From Halictus rubicundus (Eukaryota; Arthropoda; Insecta; Hymenoptera; Halictidae): a stretch of DNA of 64,000 nucleotides. The stretch covers positions 1-64,000 of the forward strand of contig NW_027488712.1 of assembly GCF_050948215.1 (NCBI RefSeq). Direction: 5' to 3'. The notes beneath the pieces were generated by a model, which was not told where the DNA came from, searched no databases, and saw only the letters and a list, made by a program, of their open reading frames with translations. How positions within the stretch are numbered: the first letter of the stretch is position 1; each line of letters starts with the position of its first letter. Shown one piece after another: positions 50,805 through 63,104 of the stretch. The translations under genes were made by a program, and so were the position numbers.

Positions 50805-53718
50805 TATCCTCTATCCTATCCAATCCCCTATCCTATCCTCTATCCTATCCTATCCTCTATAAAATCGTATCCTCTATCATATCCTATCCTCTATACTATC
50901 CAATCCCGTATCCCATCCTCTCTCCTATCCTATCCTCAATCCTATCGTATCCTCTACCCTATCCTATCATCTATCCTATCCAATCCTCTATCCTATCCTT
51001 TATCCTATCCTCTATCCTATCCTATCCTGTATCGTATCCAATCCCCTATCCTATCCTCTATCTTATCCTATCCTCCATCCTATCCTATCCTTTATCCTAT
51101 CCTATCCTCTATCCTATTCTATCCTCTATCCTATCGTATGCTCTATCCTATCCGATCCTCTATCCTATCCTATCCTCTATCCTATCCAATCGTCTATCCT
51201 ATAATATCCTCTATCCTATCGTATCCTCTATCCTATCCCATCCTCTAACGTATCCTATCATCTATCCTATCCTATCCTATATCCTATAATATCCTGCATC
51301 CTATCCTATACTCTATCCTATCCTATCCTCTATCCTATCCAATCCCCTATCCTATTCTCTATCCTATCCTATCCTGTATCCTATCCAATCCCCTATCCTA
51401 TACTCTTTCCTATCCTATGCTCCATCCTATCCTATCCTCTATCCTAACCTATCCTCTATCCTAAAGTATCCTCTATCCTATCCCATCCTCTAACGTATCC
51501 TATCATCTATCCTATCCTATCCTATATCTTATAATATCCTGTATCCTATCCTATACTCTTTCCTATCCTATCTTCTATCCTATAATATTCTCTATCCTAT
51601 CCTATCCTCTATCCTGTCCAATCCCCTATCCCATCCTCTATCCTATCCTATCCTCAATCTTATCCTATCCTCCATCCTATCCTATCCTCTATCCTATAAT
51701 ATCCTCTATCCTATCCTATCGACTATCCTATAATATCCTCTATCCGATCCTATCCTCTATCCTATCCGATCCCCTATCCTATCCTCTATCATATCCTATC
51801 CTGTATCATATCGTATTCTCTATACTATCCCTCTATTCTATCCAATCCTTTATCCTATCCTATCATCTATCGTATCCTATCCTCTATCCTATCCAATCCT
51901 CTTTCCTATCCTATCCTCTATCCTATCCTATCCCCTATCCTATCCTATCCTCTATCCTATCGTATCATCTGTCCTATTATATCCTGTATCCTACCCTATC
52001 CTCTATAATATCCTGTCCTCTATCCTATCCTATCCTCTATCCTATCCTATCCTCTATCCTATCCTATCCTCTATCCTATCCTATCCTCTATCCTATCCTA
52101 TCCTCTATCCTATCCAATCCTCTATCCTATCCTATCCTCTGTCCTATTCAATCCTGTATCCTACACTATCCTCTATAATATCCTATCCTCTATCCTCTAT
52201 CCTATCCAATCCTCTATCGTATCCTCTATGCTATCCTATTCTCTATCCTATCTTATCCTCTATCCTATCCAATCCCCTATCCTATCCTCTATCCTATCCT
52301 ATCCTCTATAAAATCGTATCCTCTATCATATCCTATCCTCTATACTATCCAATCCCGTATCCCATCCTCTCTCCTATCCTATCCTCAATCCTATCGTATC
52401 CTCTACCCTATCCTATCATCTATCCTATCCAATCCTCTATCCTATCCTTTATCCTATCCTCTATCCTATCCTATCCTGTATCGTATCCAATCCCCTATCC
52501 TATCCTCTATCTTATCCTATCCTCCATCCTATCCTATCCTTTATCCTATCCTATCCTCTATCCTATTCTATCCTCTATCCTATCGTATGCTCTATCCTAT
52601 CCGATCCTCTATCCTATCCTATCCTCTATCCTATCCAATCGTCTATCCTATAATATCCTCTATCCTATCGTATCCTCTATCCTATCCCATCCTCTAACGT
52701 ATCCTATCATCTATCCTATCCTATCCTATATCCTATAATATCCTGCATCCTATCCTATACTCTATCCTATCCTATCCTCTATCCTATCCAATCCCCTATC
52801 CTATTCTCTATCCTATCCTATCCTGTATCCTATCCAATCCCCTATCCTATACTCTTTCCTATCCTATGCTCCATCCTATCCTATCCTCTATCCTAACCTA
52901 TCCTCTATCCTAAAGTATCCTCTATCCTATCCCATCCTCTAACGTATCCTATCATCTATCCTATCCTATCCTATATCTTATAATATCCTGTATCCTATCC
53001 TATACTCTTTCCTATCCTATCTTCTATCCTATAATATTCTCTATCCTATCCTATCCTCTATCCTGTCCAATCCCCTATCCCATCCTCTATCCTATCCTAT
53101 CCTCAATCTTATCCTATCCTCCATCCTATCCTATCCTCTATCCTATAATATCCTCTATCCTATCCTATCGACTATCCTATAATATCCTCTATCCGATCCT
53201 ATCCTCTATCCTATCCGATCCCCTATCCTATCCTCTATCATATCCTATCCTGTATCATATCGTATTCTCTATACTATCCCTCTATTCTATCCAATCCTTT
53301 ATCCTATCCTATCATCTATCGTATCCTATCCTCTATCCTATCCAATCCTCTTTCCTATCCTATCCTCTATCCTATCCTATCCCCTATCCTATCCTATCCT
53401 CTATCCTATCGTATCATCTGTACTATTATATCCTGTATCCTACCCTATCCTCTATAATATCCTGTCCTCTATCCTATCCTATCCTCTATCCTATCCTATC
53501 CTCTATCCTATCCTATCCTCTATCCTATCCTATCCTCTATCCTATCCTATCCTCTATCCTATCCAATCCTCTATCCTATCCTATCCTCTGTCCTATTCAA
53601 TCCTGTATCCTACACTATCCTCTATAATATCCTATCCTCTATCCTCTATCCTATCCAATCCTCTATCGTATCCTCTATGCTATCCTATTCTCTATCCTAT
53701 CTTATCCTCTATCCTATC
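50805..53718 (+). repeat. 1,449-bp tandem duplication
   Basis: Copy 1 runs to about 52253 and copy 2 from about 52254. No net indel was detected over the full period. The right edge is at 52271 versus 53720 (CCAATCCCC versus CCTATCATC). Confidence 0.92.
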
Positions 53719-53719
53719 C
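50805..53719 (+). repeat. Divergent sub-array, copies 2 and 3 in tandem
   Basis: No gene. AAAATCGTAT at 50861 and 52310, CCTGTCCTC at 52012 and 53461, and GTCCTATTCA at 52141 and 53590 all give a period of exactly 1,449 bp. The two copies share A at 50938/52387, 51465/52914 and 51791/53240, where the 29-kb copy has C. The third copy has a private A at 53422. Confidence 0.9.
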
Positions 53720-56700
53720 TATCATCTAACCTATCCTATCCTCTATCCTATCCTATCCTCTATCCTATCCTATGCTGTATTATATCCTATCCTCTATCCT
53801 ATCCTATCCTCTATCCTATCTTATCCTCATCCTATCCAATCCCCTATCCTATCCTGAATCCTATCCTATCCTCTATCCTATCCTACGCAATCCCATATCC
53901 TATCCTCTATAATATCGTATTTTCAATCATATCCTATCCTGTATCCTATCCAATCCTCTATCCTAACCTATCCTGTATTCTATAGTATCCTCTATCATAT
54001 CCCATCCTCAATCCTATCCTAACCTCAATCCTATCCTATACTCTATAATATCCTATCCTCTATCCTATCCTATACTCTATCCTCTATCCTATCCTATCCT
54101 CAATCCAATCCTGTATCCTATCCAATCCTCTATCCTATCCTCTATCCTATCCTATCCTCAATCCTATCCTATCCCCTATCCTATCCTCTATCCTATCCTA
54201 TCCTTTATCCTATCCCATCCTCAATCCAATCCTGTATCCTATCCAATCCTCTATCCTATCCTCTATCCTATCCTATCCTCAATCCTATCCTATCCCCTAT
54301 CCTATCCTATCCTCTATCCTATCATATCCTCTGTCCTATTATATCCTGTATCCTACCCTATCCTATTCTATATCCTATACTATCCTCTAACCTATCCTAT
54401 CCTCTATCCTATACTATCCTCTATCCTATCCAATCCTCTATCGTATCCTCTATCCTATAATATCCTCTATCCTATCCTATCCTCTATCCTGTCCTATCCT
54501 CTATCCTATACAAACCTCTATCCTATCCTATCCTCTATCCTATCGTATCCTCTATCCTATCGTATCCCCTATCCTATACAAACCTCTATCCTATCCTATC
54601 CTCTATCCTATCGTATCCTCTATCCTATCGTATCCTCAATCCTATCCTATCCCCTATCCTATCCTATCCTCAATGCTATCCTGTATCCTATCCAATCCTT
54701 TATCCTATCCTATCCTCTATCCTATCCTATCCTCTATAATATAATATCCTCTATCCTATCCTATCCTCTATCCTATCCAATCCTCTATCGTATCCTCTAT
54801 CCTATCCTATCCTCTATCCTATCCTATCCTCTATCCTATCCTCTATCATATCCTCTATCCTATCCTCTATCCTATCCTCTATCCTTTCCTATCCTCTATC
54901 CTATCCTATCGTCTATCCTATAATATACTCTATCCTATCCTATCCTCTATCCTGTCCTATCCTCTATCCTATACAATCCTCTACCCTATCCTATCCTCTA
55001 TCCTATCGTATCCTCTATCCTATCCCATCCTCTATCCTATCCAATCCTCTATCCAATTATCTATCCTGTCCTCTATCCTATCCTGTACTCAATGCAATCC
55101 TGTATCCTATCCAATCCTCTATCTGCCCTATCCTCTATCCTATTGTATCCTCTATGCTATCCCATCCTCTATCCTATCCTATCCTCTGTCCTATTCAATC
55201 CTGTATCCTACACTATCCTCTATAATATCCTATCCTCTATCCTCTATCCTATCCAATCCTCTATCGTATCCTCTATGCTATCCTATCCTCTATCCTATCT
55301 TATCCTCTATCCTATCCTATCATCTAACCTATCCTATCCTCTATCCTATCGTATCCTCTATCCTATCTTATCCTCATCCTATCCAATCCCCTATCCTATC
55401 CTGAATCCTATCCTATCCTCTATCCTAACCTATCCTGTATTCTATAGTATCCTCTATCATATCCCATCCTCAATCCTATCCTAACCTCAATCCTATCCTA
55501 TGCTCTATAATATCCTATCCTCTATCCTATCCTATACTCTATCCTCTATCCTATCCTATCCTCAATCCAATCCTGTATCCTATCCAATCCTCTATCCTAT
55601 CCTCTATCCTATCCTATCCTCAATCCTATCCTATCCCCTATCCTATCCTATCCTCTATCCTATCCTATCCTTTATCCTATCCCATCCTCAATCCAATCCT
55701 GTATCCTATCCAATCCTCTATCCTATCCTCTATCCTATCCTATCCTCAATCCTATCCTATCCCCTATCCTATCCTATCCTCTATCCTATCATATCCTCTG
55801 TCCTATTCTATCCTGTATCCTACCCTATCCTATTCTATATCCTATATTATCCTCTAACCTATCGTATCCTCTATCCTATACTATCCTCTATCCTATCCAA
55901 TCCTCTATCGTATCCTCTATCCTATCCTATCCTCTATCCTATCCTATCCTGTATCCTATCTAATCCTCTATCCTATCCTATCCTCTATCCTATCATTTCC
56001 TCTATCATATCCCATCCTCAATCCTATCCTATCCTCAATCCTATCCTATCCTCAATCCTATCCTATCCTCTATAATATAATATCCTATCCTCTATCCTAT
56101 CCTATCCTCTATCCTATCCTATCCTCCATCCTATCCTATCCTATCCTCCATCCTATCCTATCCTCTATCGTATCCTATCCTCTATCCTATCTTATCCTCT
56201 ATCCTCTCCAATCCCCTATCCTATCCTCTTTCCTATCCTATCCTCCATCCTATACCATCCTCAATCCTATCCTATCCTCAATCCTATCCTATCCTCTATA
56301 ATATCCTATCCTCTAACCTCTAACCTATCCTATCCTCTATCCTATCCTATCCTCTATCCTATAATATCCTCTATCCTATCCTATCCTCTATCCTGTCCTA
56401 TCCTCTATCCTATACAAACCTCTATCCTATCCTATCCTCTATCCTATCGTATCCTCTATCCTATCGTATCCTCAATCCTATCCTATCCCCTATCCTATCC
56501 TATCCTCAATGCTATCCTGTATCCTATCCAATCCTTTATCCTATCCCATCCTCTATCCTATCCTATCCTCTATCCTATACAAACCTCTATCCTATCCTAT
56601 CCTCTATCCTATCGTATCCTCTATCCTATCGTATCCTCAATCCTATCCTATCCCCTATCCTATCCTATCCTCAATGCTATCCTGTATCCTATCCAATCCT

Positions 56701-57262
56701 TTATCCTATCCTATCCTCTATCCTATCCTATCCTCTATCCTATCCTATCCTCTATCCTATCCTATCCTCTATCCTATAATATCCTCTATCCTATCCAAAC
56801 CTCTATCGTATCCTCTATCCTATCCCATCCTCTATAGTATCCTATCCTCTATCCTATCCTATCCTCTATAATATAATATCCTCTATCCTATCCTATCCTC
56901 TATCCTATCCAATCCTCTATCGTATCCTCTATCCTATCCTATCCTCTATCCTATCCTATCCTCTATCCTATTCTATCCTCTATCCTATACAATCCTCTAT
57001 CCTGTCCTATCCTCTATCCTATACAAACCTCTATCCTATCCTATCCTCTATCCTATCGTATCCTCTATCCTATCGTATCCCCTATCCTATACAAACCTCT
57101 ATCCTATCCTATCCTCTATCCTATCCTATCCTCTATCCTATACAAACCTCTATCCTATCCTACCCTCTATCCTATCGTATCCTCTATCCTATCGTATCCT
57201 CTATCCTATCCTATCCTCTATCCTATCCTATCCTCTATCCTATCCTATCCTCTATCCTATCC
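53720..57262 (+). repeat. Divergent mosaic array
   Basis: No gene. It is rich in CTATACAAACC, CTATAATATAATATCC, CTCAATCCAATCC and CTCAATGCTATCC variants. A short block containing CAATCCAATC repeats at 54101, 54222, 55563 and 55689. GTCCTATTCA returns at 55188, giving a third copy of the segment seen at 52141 and 53590. A three-marker block (TACAAACC, CTCAATCC, CTCAATGC) recurs near 54.5, 56.4 and 56.57 kb. Confidence 0.75.
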
Positions 57263-57540
57263 TGTCCTCTATATTATCCTATCCTCAATCCTATCCTATC
57301 TTCTATCCTATCCTATCCTCTATCCTATCAAATCCCCTATCCTATCCTCTATCCTATCCTATCATCTATCCTCTATCCTATCCAATCGCCTATCCTATGC
57401 TCTATCCTATCCTACCCTCTATAATATCGTATACTCTATCATATCCTATCCTCTATCCTATAATATCATCTATCCGTTCCTATCCTCCATCCTATCCTAT
57501 CCTCTATCCTATCCTATCCTCTATCCTATCCTATCCTCTA
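57263..57540 (+). repeat. Island of homogenised-type repeat inside the divergent array
   Basis: No gene. From 57271 to 57540 I read no difference from 26041-26310 (offset 31,230), including the GTT block. The left edge cannot be fixed because canonical units flank it. On the right the match stops at 57541, where CTCTATAATATAATATCC resumes the local divergent type. Confidence 0.85.
57397..57481 (+). repeat. 85-bp GTT block 23 (short form)
   Basis: Lies in the first island, 31,230 bp from block 12 and with the same flanks. Confidence 0.9.
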
Positions 57541-57957
57541 TAATATAATATCCTCTATCCTATCCTATCCTCTATCCTATCCAATCCTCTATCGTATCCT
57601 CTATCCTATCCTCTATCATATCCTCTATCCTATCCTCTATCCTATCCTCTATCCTATCCTATACTCTATCCTATCCTATCGTCTATCCTATAATATACTC
57701 TATCCTATCCTATCCTCTATCCTGTCCTATCCTCTATCCTATACAATCCTCTACCCTATCCTATCCTCTATCCTATCGTATCCTCTATCCTATCCCATCC
57801 TCTATCCTATCCAATCCTCTATCCAATTATCTATCCTATCCTCTATCCTATCCTGTACTCAATGCAATCCTGTATCCTATCCAATCCTCTATCTGCCCTA
57901 TCCTCTATCCTATTGTATCCTCTATGCTATCCCATCCTCTATCCTATCCTATCCTCT
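57541..57957 (+). repeat. Divergent array, second copy of 54.74-55.19 kb
   Basis: No gene. CTCTATAATATAATATCC at 57535 matches 54732 (offset 2,803), and the rare CTCAATGCAATCC with CTATCTGCCC near 57860-57900 matches 55090-55130 (offset 2,770). Homology to the local array ends at 57958, facing 55188. Confidence 0.8.
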
Positions 57958-59379
57958 ATCCTATCCTATCCTGTATCCTATCCTATCCTCAATCCTATCC
58001 TTTCCTGTATCTTATCCAATCCTGTATCCTATCCTGTCCTGTATCCTATCCTATCCTCTATTCTATCCTATCCTCTATCCTATCCTATCTTCTATCCTAT
58101 CCTATCCTCTATCCTATGAAATCCCCTACCCTATTCTCTGTCCAATCCTATCCTCTATCCTATCCTATCCTCTATCCTATCCTATCCTCTATCCTCTATC
58201 CTATCCTATCCTCTATCCTATCCTATCCTCTATCCTATCCTCTATCCTATCCTCTATCCTATCCTCTATCCTATCCTATCCTCTATCCTATCCTATCCTC
58301 TATCCTATCCTATCTTCTATCCTATCCTATCCTCTATCCTATCAAATCCCCTATCCTATCCTCTATCCTATCCTATCCTCTATCCTATCCAATCCTCTAT
58401 CCTATCCTATCCTCTATCCTATCATATCCTCTATCCTATAATATCCTCTATCCTATCCTATCCTCCATCCAATCCTCTAACCTATCCTATCCTCTATCCT
58501 ATCCTATCCTCTATCCTATCCTATCCTCTATCCTATCCAATCCTCTATCCTATCCTATCGTCTATCCTATCCTGTATCCTATCCTATCCTCTATCCTATC
58601 CTATCCTCTATCCTATCCTATCCTGTATCCTATCCTATCCTCTATCCTATCCTATCCTCTATCCTATCCTATCCTCTATCCTATCCTATCTTCTATCCTA
58701 TCCTATCCTCTGTCCTATCAAATCCACTATCCTATCCTCTATCCTATCCTATCCTCTATCCTATCCTATCTTCTATCCTATCCTATCCTCTATCCTATCC
58801 TATCCTCTATCCTATCCTATCCTCTATCCTATCCTATCCTCTATCCTATCCTATTTCTATCCTATCCTATCCTCTATCCTATCAAATCCCCTATCCTATC
58901 CTCTATCCTCTATCCTATCCTATCATCTATCCTCTATCCTATCCAATCCTCTATCCTATCCTATCGTCTATCCTATCCTCTATCCTATCCTATCCTCTAT
59001 CCTATCCTATCCTCCATCCTATCCTATCCTCAATCCTATCCTTTCCTGTATTCTATCCAATCCTGTATCCTATCCTGTCCTCTATCCTATCCTATCCTCT
59101 ATCCTATCCTATCCTCTATCCTATCCTATCTTCTATCCTATCCTATCCTCTATCCTATCAAATCCCCTACCCTATTCTCTGTCCAATCCTATCCTCTATC
59201 CTATCCTATCCTCTATCCTATCCTATCCACTATCCAATCCTATCCTCTATCCTCTATCCTATCCTATCCTCTATCCTATCCTATCCTCTATCCTATCCTA
59301 TCTTCTATCCTCTCCTATCCTCTATCCTATCCTATCCTCTATCCTATCCTATCCTCTATCCTATCCAATCCCCTATCCT

Positions 59380-59464
59380 ATGCTCTATCCTATCCTACCC
59401 TCTATAATATCGAATACTCTATCATATCCTATCCTCTATCCTATAATATCATCTATCCGTTCCT
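59380..59464 (+). repeat. 85-bp GTT block 24 (short form, GAATAC)
   Basis: Lies in the second island; its subtype links the island to the 34.5/36.4 kb region. Confidence 0.9.
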
Positions 59465-59910
59465 ATCCTCCATCCTATCCTATCCTCTTTCCTATCCTGT
59501 CCTCTATCCTATCCTATCCTCCATCCTATCAAATCCCCTATCCTATCCTCTAACCTATCCTATCCTCTATCCTATACTATCCTCTATCCTATCCAATCCT
59601 CTATCGTATCCTCTATCCTATCCTATCCTCTATCCTATCCTATCCTGTATCCTATCCAATCCTGTATCCTATCCTGTCCTCTATCCTATCCTATCCTCTA
59701 TCCTATCCTATCCTCTATCCTATCCTATCCTGTATCCTATCCTATCCTCTATCCTATCCTATCCTCTATCCTATCCTATCCTCTATCCTATCCTATCCTC
59801 TATCCTATCCTATCTTTTATCCTACCTTATCATCTATCCTATCAAATCCCCTATCCTATCCTCTATCCTATCCTATCATCTATCCTCTATCCTATCCAAT
59901 CCCCTATCCT

Positions 59911-59995
59911 ATGCTCTATCCTATCCTACCCTCTATAATATCGAATACTCTATCATATCCTATCCTCTATCCTATAATATCATCTATCCGTTCCT
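59911..59995 (+). repeat. 85-bp GTT block 25 (short form, GAATAC)
   Basis: Duplicate of block 24 at 531 bp. Confidence 0.9.
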
Positions 59996-61100
59996 ATCCT
60001 CCATCCTATCCTATCCTCTTTCCTATCCTATCCTCTATCCTATCCTATCCTGCATCCTATCAAATCCCCTATCCTATCCTCTAACCTATCCTATCCTCTA
60101 TCCTATACTATCCTCTATCCTATCCAATCCTCTATCGTATCCTCTATCCTATCCTATCCTCTATCCTATCCTATCCTGTATCCTATCTAATCCTCTATCC
60201 TATCCTATCCTCTATCCTATCATTTCCTCTATCATATCCCATCCTCAATCCTATCCTATCCTCAATCCTATCCTATCCTCTATAATATAATATCCTATCC
60301 TCTATCCTATCCTATCCTCTATCCTATCCTATCCTCCATCCTATCCTATCCTCTATCCTATCCTATCCTCTTTCCTATCCTATCCTCTATCCTATTCTAT
60401 CCTCTATCCTATCCTATCCTCTATCCTATCCTATGCTCTATCCTATCCAATCCCCTATCCTATCCTCAATCCTATCCTCTATCGTATAATATCCTCTATC
60501 CTATAATATCCTCTATCCTATCCAATCCTCTATCCTATCCTGTATCCTATCATCCATCCTATATTATTCCCTATCCTATCCTGTCCTCTAACCTATCCTA
60601 TCCTCTATCCTATCCTATCCTCAATGCAATCCTGTATCCTATCCAATCCTCTATCCTATCCTATCCTCTATCCTATCGTATCTTCTATCCTATCCCATCC
60701 TCTATCCTATCCTATCCTCTATCCTAGCGTATCCTCTATCCTATCCTATCCTATATCCTATAATATCCTGTATCCTATCCTATACTCTATCCTATCCTAT
60801 CCTCTGTCCTATCCTATCCTCTGTCCTATCCTATCCCTTATCCTATACTATCCTCTATCCTAAAATATCCTCTGTCCTATCCAATCCTCTATCCTATCCT
60901 CTATACTATCCTGTATCCTATCCTCTACACTATCCTCTATCCTATCCTCTATCCTATAATATCCTCTATTCTATCCAATCCTGTATCCTATCCAATCCTC
61001 TATCCTATCCTCTATCCTATTCTCTATCCTATCCTATCCTCAATGCAATCCTGTTTCCTATCCAATCCTCTATCCTATCCTCTATCCTATTCTCTATCCT

Positions 61101-63104
61101 ATCCTATCCTCAATGCAATCCTGTATCCTATCCAATCCTCTATCCTATCCTATCCTCTATCCTATTGTATCCTCTATCCTATCCCATCCTCTATCCCATC
61201 CAATCCTCTATCCTATAATATCCTCTATCCTATCCTATCCACTGTTGTATCCTATCCTCTATCCTATCCTATCCTCTATCCTATCGTATCCTCTATCCTA
61301 TCCTATCCGCTATCCTATCCTATCGTCTATCCTATAATATAATCTATCCTATTCTATCCTCTATCCTATCCAATCCCCTATCCTATCCTCAATCTTATCC
61401 TATCCTCTATCCTATAATATCCTCTATCCTATCCAATCCTCTATCCTATCCTATCCTCTATCCTATACTATCTTCTATCCTATAATATCCTCAATCCTAT
61501 CCAATCCTCTATCCTATCCTCTATCCTATCCTCTATCCTATCCAATCCTCTATCCTATCCTGTCCTCTATCCTATAATATCATATATCCTATCTTATCCT
61601 CTATCCTATCCAATCCCCTATCCTATCCTCAATCTTATCCTATCCTTTATCCTATAATATCCTCTATCCTATCCAATCCTCTATCCTATCCTATCCTCTA
61701 TCCTATACTATCTTCTATCCTATAATATCCTCAATCCTATCCAATCCTCTATCCTATCCTCTATCCTGTCCTCTATCCTATCCAATCCTCTATCCTATCC
61801 TCTATCCTATCCAATCCTCTATCCCATAATATCCTCTATTCTATCATATCCTCTATCCTATCCTATCCTCAATGCAATCCTGTATCCTATCCAATCCTCT
61901 ATCCTATCCTATCCTCTATCCTATCCAATCCTCTATCCTATCCTATCCTCTATCCTATTGTATCCTCTTTCCTATCCCATCCTCTATCCTATCCTATCCT
62001 CTATCCTATAATATCCTCTATCCTATCCTATCCTGAATGCTATCCTGTATCCTATCCAATCCTCTATCTTATCCAATCCTCTATCCCATAATATCCTCTA
62101 TTCTATCCAATCCTCTATCCTATCCTATCCTCTATCCTATCCTATCCTCTATCCTATCCTATCCTCTACCCTATCCTATCCTAAATCCTATCCTATCCTC
62201 TATCCTATCCTATCCTATCCTCTATCCTATCCTATCCTCTATGCTATAATATCATATATCGTATCCTATTCTCTATCCTATCCTATCCTCTATCCTATCC
62301 TATCCTCTATCCTATAATATCATATATCCTACCCTATCCTCTATCCTATCCTATCCTCTATCCTATCCAATCCCCTATCCCATCCTCTATCCTATCCCAT
62401 CCTCTATCCTATCCTATCCTCTATCCTATCCTATCATCTATCCTATCGTATCCTCTATCCTATCCTATCCTCAATCCTATCCTCTCCTCTATCCTATCCA
62501 ATCGTCTATCCTATAATATCCTCTATCCTATCCTATCCTGAATGCTATCCTGTATCCTATCCAATCCTCTATCTTATCCAATCCTCTATCCCATAATATC
62601 ATCTATTCTATCCAATCCTCTATCCTATCCAATCCTCTATCCTATCCTCTATCCTATCCTCAATGCAATCCTGTATCCTATCCAATCCTCTATCCTATCC
62701 TATCCTCTATCCTATTGTATCCTCTATCCTATCCCATCCTCTATCCCATCCAATCCTCTATCCTATAATATCCTCTATCCTATCCTATCCACTGTTGTAT
62801 CCTATCCTCTATCCTATCCTATCCTCTATCCTATCGTATCCTCTATCCTATCCTATCCGCTATCCTATCCTATCGTCTATCCTATAATATAATCTATCCT
62901 ATTCTATCCTCTATCCTATCCAATCCCCTATCCTATCCTCAATCTTATCCTATCCTCTATCCTATAATATCCTCTATCCTATCCAATCCTCTATCCTATC
63001 CTATCCTCTATCCTATACTATCTTCTATCCTATAATATCCTCAATCCTATCCAATCCTCTATCCTATCCTCTATCCTATCCTCTATCCTATCCAATCCTC
63101 TATC
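61101..63104 (+). repeat. 1,550-bp-offset duplication
   Basis: ATGCAATCC 61113/62663, CACTGTTGTATCC 61241/62791 and CAATCCCC 61371/62921 all give 1,550. The match covers about 61101-61554 and 62651-63104, ending at C 61555 versus T 63105. Confidence 0.88.
61371..61800 (+). repeat. 240-bp tandem duplication
   Basis: CAATCCCCTATCC at 61371 and 61611, followed by the same order of CTCAATCTTATCC, CTATAATATCC, CTATACTATCTTC and CTCAATCC. A further copy at 62921 belongs to the 1,550-bp duplicate. Confidence 0.85.

Larger units (their letters stand above)
19918..58143 (+). repeat. ATGAAATC block family (17 dispersed 28-bp copies)
   Basis: ATGAAATCCCCTACCC followed by TATTCTCTG occurs at 19918, 24242, 27176, 27352, 31186, 37655, 38948, 39887, 42576, 43138, 44210, 45222, 45801, 47021, 47932, 49481 and 58116. 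Copies at 42576, 43138, 45222, 45801 and 47021 end TGACC and that at 49481 ends TGTTC; the rest end TGTCC. It is the point-mutated relative of the common ATCAAATCCCC unit. It introduces an ATG, but I see no reason to treat it as a start codon. Confidence 0.85.
57958..60078 (+). repeat. 2.1-kb island of homogenised-type repeat
   Basis: No gene. It carries hallmarks of the 37-49 kb region (ATGAAATC block at 58116, CTTTCCTGTATCTTATCC, a 12-bp unit run) and two GTT blocks of the rare GAATAC subtype (59380, 59911) otherwise seen only at 34573 and 36447. Local divergent sequence resumes at 60079, matching 55852 at offset 4,227, where the left flank matched at 2,770. The island thus sits between two pieces of one local duplicate. 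Confidence 0.8.
59363..60185 (+). repeat. 531-bp tandem duplication inside the island
   Basis: GTT blocks 59380/59911 and CTCTAACC 59548/60079 give 531. The copies part at 59655 (CCAATCC) versus 60186 (CTAATCC). Each copy fuses a homogenised-type GTT block to local divergent units (CTCTAACC, CTATACTATCC, CTATCGTATCC). Confidence 0.83.

Noticed and set aside
29165..52318. TATA-box-like CTATAAAATCG at about 29168, 50858 and 52307
   Set aside because: They are copies of one variant unit spread by duplication, with no gene, initiator or other promoter element nearby.
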